The notes under the pieces were generated by a model. The model worked only from the letters and a program-made list of their open reading frames with translations. It was not told where the DNA came from and did not search any database. Shown piece after piece: positions 41,039 through 47,501 of a stretch of 47,501 nucleotides of DNA; the stretch's first letter is position 1, and each line of letters opens with the position of its first letter. This DNA is from Candidatus Neoanaerotignum galli. Lineage in GTDB: Bacteria; Bacillota; Clostridia; Lachnospirales; Anaerotignaceae. The position numbers were made by a program, and so were the translations under genes. The stretch is taken from NCBI GenBank assembly GCA_904381335.1, contig CAJFIN010000017.1, positions 1 to 47,501 of the forward strand, given 5' to 3'.

Positions 41039-41115
41039 GGCGCTCCCTTCCTTTCCCACAGTATCCGCAACCATCTTGCGGCGTTCTTAGTATGAGAAAA
41101 AAGCACCGTCTTTAC

Positions 41116-42504
41116 TCACTGTTCTTCGCCTTGAATGCCAGGAATTTTTGGCAAAGAAGCAAAGCCTTTTTCCAATTCTTCATCGCTTGGTTCATAATTT
41201 TCCATTTTATGCTCATGATAAGACTGATAAGCCGTCAGATCAAAGCTGCCGTTACCTGTTAAACCAAAAAGAATGGTCTTCGCCTCGCCGCTTTCTTTGC
41301 ACTTGATTGCCTCTTCCATGGCCACACGAATGGCATGGGCGCTTTCCGGTGCTGGCAAAATGGCCTCTGTTTTTGCAAAAAGTACCGCTGCATCAAAAAC
41401 ATCTTTTTGGAACACTGCCCGCGCTTCATCCAAAGCACCATCATGATACAGTTTGGAAACAATAGGGCTCATGCCATGATAACGCAGACCGCCAGCATGA
41501 ATGGAGGCTGGCATAAAGCCACTGCCCAGCGTATACATCTTGGCTAACGGCGTCACATGACCTGTATCACAGTAGTCATAAGCATACCGTCCCCGGGTCA
41601 TCGAGGGGCAAGCCTTTGGTTCCACGGCAATAAAATAGGGATTGCGCTTGCCAGTGAGCTTATCTTGCATAAAAGCAGAAATCAAGCCGCCCAAATTAGA
41701 GCCGCCACCAGCACAGCCGATGATAATATCTGGGTACTCATCCACTTTCTCCATCTGTAGTTTGCTTTCCAACCCAATGATGGACTGATGCAGCACCACC
41801 TGGTCTAATACAGAGCCTAACACATAGCGGCAGTTAGGCGTAGTCATGGCTGTCTCAATGGCTTCGCTAATGGCCGTACCCAAACTGCCGGTGCAGTTGG
41901 AATCTGCTGCCAACACCTCCCGGCCGCATTTTGTCTCCATGCTAGGGCTTGGGAATACCTGCGCACCGTAGGTCTCCATAATGGCCTTACGATATGGCTT
42001 TTGCTGAGCACTGATTTTTACCATAAAGACCTTCAGCGGAAGATCATAAAAGGCACAGGCCATAGCTAGTGCCGTGCCCCACTGTCCAGCTCCTGTCTCG
42101 GTGGTCAGACTGGTAATCCCCTGGGCTTTATTATAGTAAGCTTGGGGAATGGCACTATTTAATTTATGACTGCCGGATGTATTTTGCCCTTCATATTTAT
42201 AGTAAATATGAGCAGGCGTACCCAAAGCTTTTTCCAGCGCATACGCTCGGCATAACGGCGATGGACGATACATTTTATATTTGTTGAGGATTTCTTCCGG
42301 AATTGGGATATACCGCTGGGTAGAAAACTCCTGACGGCATAATTCCTCAGCAAAAACAGGATACAAATCTTCCACCTTGGATGGGGCAAATGTTTTGGGA
42401 TCCAAGAAGGGGTCATGGTTCTCCTTCATATCGGCCTTAACATTATACCAGCTGGTCGGCATCTCATCTTCGGTCAGCAAAATACGGTTTGGAATTTTTG
42501 TCAT
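41116..42504 (-). CDS. trpB2: TrpB2-type (TrpB-like) tryptophan synthase beta chain
   Basis: 462 residues from ATG 42504; an ATG two codons earlier is only 3 nt from AAGGAG, so the later one fits better. The ~50-residue longer N-terminus than TrpB1 and the block YRPSPLCRAYALEKALGTPA are TrpB2 features. PLP Lys114 in SGSHKLNSA, catalytic Glu136 in TTETGAGQWG, and the phosphate loop GCAGGGSNLGG (~266). No trpA is seen, so it probably uses free indole; some TrpB2 enzymes are reported to prefer O-phosphoserine over serine. A T-box leader precedes it; serC-serA diverge from the same region. Confidence 0.9.
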   Translation of the reverse strand: MTKIPNRILLTEDEMPTSWYNVKADMKENHDPFLDPKTFAPSKVEDLYPVFAEELCRQEFSTQRYIPIPEEILNKYKMYRPSPLCRAYALEKALGTPAHIYYKYEGQNTSGSHKLNSAIPQAYYNKAQGITSLTTETGAGQWGTALAMACAFYDLPLKVFMVKISAQQKPYRKAIMETYGAQVFPSPSMETKCGREVLAADSNCTGSLGTAISEAIETAMTTPNCRYVLGSVLDQVVLHQSIIGLESKLQMEKVDEYPDIIIGCAGGGSNLGGLISAFMQDKLTGKRNPYFIAVEPKACPSMTRGRYAYDYCDTGHVTPLAKMYTLGSGFMPASIHAGGLRYHGMSPIVSKLYHDGALDEARAVFQKDVFDAAVLFAKTEAILPAPESAHAIRVAMEEAIKCKESGEAKTILFGLTGNGSFDLTAYQSYHEHKMENYEPSDEELEKGFASLPKIPGIQGEEQ

Positions 42505-42532
42505 GGTCATTGTCTCCTTTTCTTGGGATAGA

Positions 42533-42798
42533 TAAAAAAATCCCCTAACCGAATCTTCATCCAGTTAGGGGACGCAAAATGCGTGGTGCCACCTCTCTTG
42601 CCCATGAAAACTTCTGGGCCGCTCCATTTCTCAATAACGGGAGAATCCCGGGTCCCATACTGAGGCAAACTGCCCGTTCCGTTTCCACTTACAAGGCCAT
42701 TGACCAAAACGCCGGCGCTTTCTTCCCACCTGCTGAAAGCTCTCTGTACAGCCGCTCTTTTTGGCTACTTACCCTCGATCATCGCTTTTTCTATTTGT
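42533..42798 (-). promoter_or_regulatory. T-box leader of trpB2 (Trp specifier candidate)
   Basis: Read on the minus strand: an AGAGAG / GGTGGGA distal stem-I pair, then TAAGTGGAAACGG with a possible Trp specifier TGG (42687-42685), then the T-box core GAGGTGGCACCACG (42595-42582) and the competing terminator CCCCTAACTGG / TTAGGGG with seven T (42572-42534). Uncharged tRNA stabilises the antiterminator, turning trpB2 on. Specifier assignment is from pattern plus gene identity. Confidence 0.85.
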
Positions 42799-42799
42799 C

Positions 42800-42827
42800 A
42801 TTATACCAGCCCTCATCTGTTTGTCAA
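42800..42827 (-). promoter_or_regulatory. Predicted promoter of the trpB2 T-box transcript
   Basis: Minus strand TTGACA (42827-42822), 16-bp spacer, TATAAT (42805-42800). Confidence 0.75.
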
Positions 42828-42985
42828 GTCCTCTCTTTTCCCTCCAGATCGTTTCTCCGTGTATCGTGCGGGAAATTCATTTTTTCGCCGATTTTTTCGT
42901 CAATTTTGCTGTTTTTTCTGCTTTTGTTTGTTGCATCTGTCTGGTTCGAGCCAGGTTTTCACTGAATTTTTTGACAAAATTCCTC

Positions 42986-43013
42986 TTGTAAATTTAGAAC
43001 ATTGTGATATAAT
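42986..43013 (+). promoter_or_regulatory. Predicted promoter of the serC-serA T-box transcript
   Basis: TTGTAA (42986-42991), 16-bp spacer, TATAAT (43008-43013). A better TTGACA at 42971 is too far away (31 bp). Confidence 0.6.
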
Positions 43014-43021
43014 AGCATCCA

Positions 43022-43290
43022 TGAAACACAAAACCATATCATTTTTACTCAACGATGACGGAAACTAAGTTCGTGTCCCCATCCAGAGAGCCGGCGGTTG
43101 GTGTGAGCCGGTTGGTTAAGCGGATGTTCCATTTCCAGAGTTGCCGGTGAAAGCCGGGAGGGTTCGCCCTTTACTGCGTCAAATAAGCGGGCTGTATTTT
43201 TGCAGTCAATGCGGGTGGCACCACGGGAGTATTCTCTCGTCCCAACAACATCACGTTGTTTCGTTGGGACGGGAGTTTTTTTATTCCTAC
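43022..43290 (+). promoter_or_regulatory. T-box leader of serC-serA (Ser specifier candidate)
   Basis: Stem I has AGAGAGCC-GGC-GGTTGGTGTGA-GCCGG (AG bulge and distal loop). GTTCCATTTCCAGAG (from 43125) holds a possible Ser codon TCC followed by A. The T-box GGGTGGCACCACGG lies at 43213-43226, then terminator arms CGTCCCAAC and GTTGGGACGGGAG (43239-43275) with a T run. Predicted to respond to uncharged tRNA-Ser, raising serine synthesis on starvation. Confidence 0.9.
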
Positions 43291-43322
43291 CCCAACGCCG
43301 ATCAAAAAAGGAGGAAATTCAT

Positions 43323-44411
43323 ATGGAAAGAGTCTATAACTTCTCTGCGGGGCCTTCGATGCTGCCCCTGGAAGTGCTGCAAGAAGCACAAAAGGAATTC
43401 GTTTGCTATAAAAACACCGGTATGAGCGTCATGGAAATGAGCCATCGCTCCAAAGATTTCGAGGATATTATCTTTACTGCCGAAGCTACGCTGCGGGAAC
43501 TGATGAATGTGCCTGATAACTATACCATCCTGTTTTTACAGGGCGGCGGCAGCACCCAGTTCGCCATGGTACCTATGAACTTGATGACCAAAAATAATAA
43601 GGCGGATTATGTTAAAACCGGTCAGTGGAGTAAAAAAGCTATTGCAGAAGCCGAACGCTATGGCAAAGTTAATGTCGTGGCTTCTTCTGAAGATAAAACC
43701 TTCAGTTATATTCCTGAGCTGGATCCAGCCAAGTTTGATCCTGAAGCAGATTATTTTTACATGACCTTAAATAACACCATTTACGGCACCCATATTCCCG
43801 ATCATATGATTCCTGATACCAAAGGCGTGCCTGTGGTTGGTGATATGAGCTCCAATATTCTGGCCGAACGGTATGACATCAGCAAATTTGGTCTGATTTT
43901 TGCCGGTGCACAGAAAAACTTGGGCCCTGCCGGCGTCACCATCGCCATCGTTCGTAATGATCTGATGGGCCATGCCATGGACTTTACGCCCACCATGCTC
44001 CGCTACGATATCCATGCCAAAGAAAAATCCCTCTATAATACCCCGCCCACCTATGCCATCTATTTTGCCGGTCTGGTGTTCCAATGGGTAAAACGCATGG
44101 GCGGCATTGATGCCCTGCAAAAACGTAACGAAGAAAAAGCGGCCATTCTTTATGATTTCTTGGATAATTCCGCTCTCTTTAAAGGCACTGTAGTGAAAAA
44201 AGACCGTTCGCTGATGAACGTTCCCTTTATTTTACCCACCGAAGAATTGAATGCAAAATTCATTGCCGAAGCCAAAGCCAAGGGGTTAGTCAACCTGAAG
44301 GGTCATCGTACCGTAGGCGGTATGCGTGCCTCGATCTATAACGCTATGCCCATCGAAGGCGTAAAAGCTCTGGTAGATTTCATGGGTAAATTTGAAGTAG
44401 AAAATAAATAA
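43323..44411 (+). CDS. serC: Phosphoserine aminotransferase
   Basis: 362 residues from ATG 43323, preceded by AGGAGG; longer readings enter the T-box terminator. Begins VYNFSAGPSMLPLEVLQEAQ; FLQGGGSTQFAMVP (phosphate loop), PLP-binding Lys in FAGAQKNLGPAG (~197), GGMRASIYNAMP near the C-terminus. It converts 3-phosphohydroxypyruvate and glutamate to O-phospho-L-serine and 2-oxoglutarate in the cytoplasm. serA follows 38 bp downstream under the same Ser-type T-box. serB is absent from the window. Confidence 0.97.
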   Translation: MERVYNFSAGPSMLPLEVLQEAQKEFVCYKNTGMSVMEMSHRSKDFEDIIFTAEATLRELMNVPDNYTILFLQGGGSTQFAMVPMNLMTKNNKADYVKTGQWSKKAIAEAERYGKVNVVASSEDKTFSYIPELDPAKFDPEADYFYMTLNNTIYGTHIPDHMIPDTKGVPVVGDMSSNILAERYDISKFGLIFAGAQKNLGPAGVTIAIVRNDLMGHAMDFTPTMLRYDIHAKEKSLYNTPPTYAIYFAGLVFQWVKRMGGIDALQKRNEEKAAILYDFLDNSALFKGTVVKKDRSLMNVPFILPTEELNAKFIAEAKAKGLVNLKGHRTVGGMRASIYNAMPIEGVKALVDFMGKFEVENK

Positions 44412-44449
44412 TCCAAACCGAGACAATACACAGAAAGAAGGCACATCCC

Positions 44450-45625
44450 ATGTATCGTGTACAAACATTAAATGAAATTTCTCCCAAAGGCTTAATGAAA
44501 CTGCCTGCCAAAGATTTTATTGTAGGTAAAAATACGGAGCATCCAGAAGGCATCATTGTCCGCAGCGCAGAAATGAAAGAGATGCAGTTTCCTGACTCCC
44601 TGCTGGCCATTGCTCGGGCTGGCATCGGTGTAAATAACATCCCTATTGACCGCTGCTCTGAAGAAGGCATTGTAGTTTTCAACACCCCTGGCGCCAACGC
44701 CAATGCTGTAAAAGAACTGGTACTGGCTGCATTGCTGCTCTCTTCCAGAAAAATCGTGCAGGGCATTGAATGGACCAAAAGCCTGAAAGGCACAGAAAAC
44801 ATTGAAAAGCAGGTAGAAAGTGGCAAAAAACAATTTGTTGGCCCTGAAATTGCCGGCAAAACTTTGGGTGTATTCGGCTTGGGCGCCATTGGCGTTCTGG
44901 TGGCTAATGCAGCCAGTCAGCTGGGTATGCATGTGGTTGGGTATGATCCCTTCCTGTCTGTTCATTCTGCATGGCGTATTTCCAGCGATGTAGAGCTGGC
45001 CGACAGCAAAGAGACCATGGTGGCACAGTGCGACTATATCACCGTTCATATTCCTCTGAACGATGCTACACGCAATATGTTTGATAAGGATCTGCTGTCT
45101 TGCGTAAAAAAAGGCTGCCATCTGCTGAACTTCTCCCGCGGAGAATTAGTTGATTTAACGGCTTTAAAAGAAGCTATGTCCATTGGCACCATTGCTACCT
45201 ATATTACTGACTTTGCCAATGAAGAACTGCTGAACATGGATAATGTTATTGTGATTCCTCACCTGGGTGCTTCCACCCCGGAAAGCGAAGAAAACTGTGC
45301 AGAAATGGCTGCCATGGAAATGAAAGCCTTCTTAAAATATGGCACCATTCGCAACTCTGTTAACTTCCCTAACTGCGAAGCCATGTATACTGGTAAAGCG
45401 CGAATTACCGTTGCGCATAAGAATGTGCCCAACATGATCGGCGCCATCACCGGCGTATTTGCCAAAGAAAACTTAAATATTGACAACATGATCAATAAAG
45501 CCAAAGGCACCATGGCATATACCATCATTGACCTGGATAGCTTGGATGGGAAAAACCAAGTTTTGCTTGATGATCTAAAGGCCATTGACGGCGTAGTCAG
45601 AGCTAGAATTGTAAGAGAAAAATAA
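44450..45625 (+). CDS. serA: D-3-phosphoglycerate dehydrogenase with C-terminal ACT domain
   Basis: 391 residues. N-terminal lid; NAD-binding VFGLGAIGVLVANAASQLGM (~142-161); catalytic Arg in NFSRGELVD (~229), Glu in DFANEE, His in PHLGASTPESEENC (~271). The C-terminal ACT domain (~320-390, ITVAHKNVPNMIGAITGVFA) is the usual site for feedback by serine. It starts the phosphorylated serine pathway by oxidising 3-phosphoglycerate. Short form (no ASB domain). Confidence 0.96.
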   Translation: MYRVQTLNEISPKGLMKLPAKDFIVGKNTEHPEGIIVRSAEMKEMQFPDSLLAIARAGIGVNNIPIDRCSEEGIVVFNTPGANANAVKELVLAALLLSSRKIVQGIEWTKSLKGTENIEKQVESGKKQFVGPEIAGKTLGVFGLGAIGVLVANAASQLGMHVVGYDPFLSVHSAWRISSDVELADSKETMVAQCDYITVHIPLNDATRNMFDKDLLSCVKKGCHLLNFSRGELVDLTALKEAMSIGTIATYITDFANEELLNMDNVIVIPHLGASTPESEENCAEMAAMEMKAFLKYGTIRNSVNFPNCEAMYTGKARITVAHKNVPNMIGAITGVFAKENLNIDNMINKAKGTMAYTIIDLDSLDGKNQVLLDDLKAIDGVVRARIVREK

Positions 45626-45633
45626 GAGGATAC

Positions 45634-45671
45634 AAAAAGCCTTACACTAAAACGTGTAAGGCTTTTTTATT
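45634..45671 (+). terminator. Intrinsic terminator after serA
   Basis: AAAAAGCCTTACAC and GTGTAAGGCTTTTTT arms around a TAAAAC loop, starting 8 bp after the stop. It also offers a T run to the minus strand, where the stalk-domain gene ends. Confidence 0.93.
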
Positions 45672-45688
45672 TGTTTTTCCCTTCCTTT

Positions 45689-46552
45689 TTACTTCCTTTC
45701 TTCTGCCAACAAAGTAACGGTTTGGGTTCCTTTCTCATACTGGCACCGACTTTGTGGCACCCGGGCAATGACGGCCAAATCCTCTACCGTCACATAACAA
45801 ACTCCATCTTTTACCATCGGCGCCTTCTGCATGGGAATATCCGGCACGGCGTTGACCGTCATGGTGTCTTTTCCCACCCAAAGCTCTACCTGGGCCTGCG
45901 GCGTCTTTGCCTCAATCTTCTGCTCTGCCTCCACCCATGTGAGCTGCAAGTCTGGATTGAGGATTGCGGCCGTTTGACGCAAGGGCAACAACACCGTATC
46001 CTCCCAGGATAACAGGGGTTCTGAAAGAAAAATCTTTTCCCCCTGCTCCTTCATCCAATAGTCTTGACCTACTTTTCCTGTATAAGAAATCAGTGTTACC
46101 GGCTGATCTACAGAAACGGTGACATGCTCCTGAAAGTAAATCCGCTTTACATCCGTGGCCGCAAGGATTTTCTCCCGCTCCTCTGTTGAAAACGTCCCCG
46201 TGGAACTGCAAACCAGTCCATTTTCCTTGACACTAACGTTGACCCAATAGTCACGATCTTCTCTTTCCGACAAAATCCTCATGGCCCTTTCCAATTCCTC
46301 CATGGTATACGTTACCAGTTGAAACCGCACCCATTGGGCGGCGTCTCCCGTCAACGTGGCCGCAAAGGGGCGAACGGCATCCACATCAGTGACACAAATC
46401 ACAATCACGCCGTTTTCGATGTACCTTCCTCCGTCATACTGCTGCAGCGTTTCCTCTGCCTGCATGGCTTCGTAGACATCCCATCTCTCCTGGGCCTGCG
46501 CCGAAACGGAAAACCCCAACACCATACAAAGTACCAACAGCCATCGTTTCAT
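45689..46552 (-). CDS. Exported protein with copper amine oxidase N-terminal-like (stalk) domain
   Basis: 287 residues from ATG 46552 (AAAGGAG); the frame is open 7 codons further upstream without a site. Signal peptide MKRWLLVLCMVLGFSVSAQA, cleaved near ~20. Residues ~20-150 form an unassigned alpha/beta domain (VIVICVTDVDAVRPF; repeated E-E-L/R helices). Residues ~185-287 match the stalk-domain fold: LLPLRQTAAILNPDLQLTW followed by WVEAEQKIEAK and V-x-L-W-V-G-K. Such domains occur on the surface of Clostridia and bind wall polymers; no enzymatic residues are visible. Confidence 0.75.
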   Translation of the reverse strand: MKRWLLVLCMVLGFSVSAQAQERWDVYEAMQAEETLQQYDGGRYIENGVIVICVTDVDAVRPFAATLTGDAAQWVRFQLVTYTMEELERAMRILSEREDRDYWVNVSVKENGLVCSSTGTFSTEEREKILAATDVKRIYFQEHVTVSVDQPVTLISYTGKVGQDYWMKEQGEKIFLSEPLLSWEDTVLLPLRQTAAILNPDLQLTWVEAEQKIEAKTPQAQVELWVGKDTMTVNAVPDIPMQKAPMVKDGVCYVTVEDLAVIARVPQSRCQYEKGTQTVTLLAEERK

Positions 46553-46573
46553 ATCCACCACTCCTTTTTCCAA

Positions 46574-46621
46574 AAAAAGAACCCGTCTAAAAACAGTATA
46601 TCATATTCCTTTTAAACGGGA
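46574..46621 (-). terminator. Intrinsic terminator after the edge radical SAM gene
   Basis: Minus strand CCCGTTTAAAA pairs with TTTTTAGACGGG (about 11 bp with one G-U) and is followed by TTCTTTTTTT. It ends the radical SAM transcript and lies directly before the stalk-domain gene. Confidence 0.75.
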
Positions 46622-46627
46622 TAGTCT

Positions 46628-47501
46628 TTAAAAAATCAATTCGCCAGGGCGATAGCCTGCTGGTAATTCTTCTTCTTCTACAAAGGAAAAGGTTTCATCT
46701 TCTAATACCGGCAAAAAGGCCTCATAGGGAAAATCCTCAAACTCTCCGCCATATTCGCAAGCACCAAACCATTTTCCTTCTTTTGCGCCAAGATTGATAC
46801 CACGGGCAAACTTTGTTCGGTTAGCACAGTCGTGCACCACCAGATCCCACCCTTCCTGAGATGCCTGTTTCATGAAGGATAACGTCAAATCTCGGCTCCA
46901 AATCGGTGACAAATAGCCCAGGTGATACGTATACATAGGCGCACCCACATAATTTTCAAAATTATTCGGGTTGAGATGGAGCTCGGCACAGTTGATAAAA
47001 TCAATGCCGGTGGATAAAATCTGCTCCTTTTTCTGCTGGAAAGCTTCATAAAATTCCGGCGTCATAGGTGTTTCAATGCCCACTTGAGGAATATATTCCT
47101 TAGCGATGGCCATGGCTTCGATCACCCCATCGGCGCATCCAGAAGCCCCCAGATTAAACCGCAGTTCGTCCAATCCGGCTTCTGCCAGTGCTTTCAGATT
47201 TTCCCGGGTTGCTAAAGTCCCATTGGTATACAAATGTTGATGAATGCCCGCCGCCCGAAATTTTTGGATCATTGGATAATATTCCTCAATCTCCATAAAC
47301 GGCTCCAAATACACATAGGCAATACCCGTAGGCTTTTTCTGGATAGACAGCAGCAAATTCAAGTCTTCAGGATAATATTTGGTGCCTCCAATCTCCCAAA
47401 GTCCTTCCCCAATGGGTGGAATCTGATCTAATTCCCCATAGTTATAGCAAAATTTACAGGCGATATTACATCGATTTGTTTTTCGGATTGAGCTAAGCCC
47501 C
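46628..47501 (-). CDS. Radical SAM protein, 5' end beyond the window
   Basis: 291 codons are visible and the frame is still open at the right edge, so the N-terminus is missing. Near the edge, RKTNRCNIACKFCYNYGE shows the C-x3-C-x2-C cluster-binding motif. The barrel continues with YVYLEPFMEIEEY, LYTNGTLATRENLKALAEAG, ELRFNLGASG and VGIETPMTPEF, as in SPASM/anaerobic-sulfatase-maturase-like proteins. Toward the C-terminus, DCANRTKFARGINLG and KWFGACEYG add two Cys. Substrate unknown. It ends in its own terminator; the neighbour beyond 47501 is not visible. Confidence 0.88.
   Translation of the reverse strand, partial: GLSSIRKTNRCNIACKFCYNYGELDQIPPIGEGLWEIGGTKYYPEDLNLLLSIQKKPTGIAYVYLEPFMEIEEYYPMIQKFRAAGIHQHLYTNGTLATRENLKALAEAGLDELRFNLGASGCADGVIEAMAIAKEYIPQVGIETPMTPEFYEAFQQKKEQILSTGIDFINCAELHLNPNNFENYVGAPMYTYHLGYLSPIWSRDLTLSFMKQASQEGWDLVVHDCANRTKFARGINLGAKEGKWFGACEYGGEFEDFPYEAFLPVLEDETFSFVEEEELPAGYRPGELIF

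Overview
The window reads as chromosomal DNA of a low-to-moderate GC, Gram-positive-type anaerobe of the class Clostridia. The evidence is a dcw cell-wall cluster in Firmicutes order (mraZ-rsmH-ftsL-two PASTA PBPs-murE-murF-mraY-murD-ftsW/spoVE), a meso-DAP-type MurE signature (DNPR), MecA, Rex, T-box leaders, S-layer-homology (SLH) proteins, a CD1871A-type CXXC mini-protein, and strong AGGAGG ribosome sites with sigma-A promoters of TTGACA/TATAAT type. No rRNA, tRNA, CRISPR, phage or IS element was seen, so the species cannot be named. The sequence looks like core plus light accessory chromosome.

Left part (1-16.3 kb): the start of rlmN and rsmB (rRNA methyltransferases, minus strand); a plus-strand set for extracytoplasmic redox (TlpA-like lipoprotein, 46-residue CXXC protein, polytopic ferredoxin-type protein) followed by mecA; a DUF4397 protein; a large secreted beta-helix/SLH protein; a three-gene operon of a protein with a His/Cys-rich tail, a glyoxalase-family enzyme and an asparaginase; sfsA; a small basic protein behind a Phe-rich leader with an intrinsic terminator; and an HtrA-type membrane protease.

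Middle (16.5-29.4 kb): ten dcw genes on the minus strand, read from mraZ (right) to ftsW (left). They supply lipid-linked peptidoglycan precursors (murE, murF, mraY, murD), septal synthesis (ftsL, PBP2B-like, SpoVD-like, SEDS protein) and rRNA methylation (rsmH). The promoter carries three MraZ-box-like repeats at exact 10-bp spacing. murD is interrupted by a frameshift. The cluster stops at a terminator after ftsW, with no murG, ftsQ, ftsA or ftsZ.

Right part (29.8-47.5 kb): an ABC-F ATPase divergent from rex; a cyclase/formamidase; a DUF1858 protein; a minus-strand run radical SAM - membrane protein - wecB - SHOCT-like - lepB; a second SLH protein built of about seven related ~75-residue modules; a YtxH-like protein; then trpB2 and serC-serA diverging from a shared region with two oppositely oriented T-box leaders (Trp-like and Ser-like). 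SerC handles O-phosphoserine, the reported substrate of some TrpB2 enzymes. A stalk-domain protein and a radical SAM gene cut by the window edge close the region.

No clear-cut novel defence or mobile system was found. The best candidates for new biology are the His/Cys-tail operon, the leader/terminator in front of the 92-residue protein, the paired T-box trpB2/serCA locus, the CXXC redox set, and the operator-like repeats around the SLH gene promoter.
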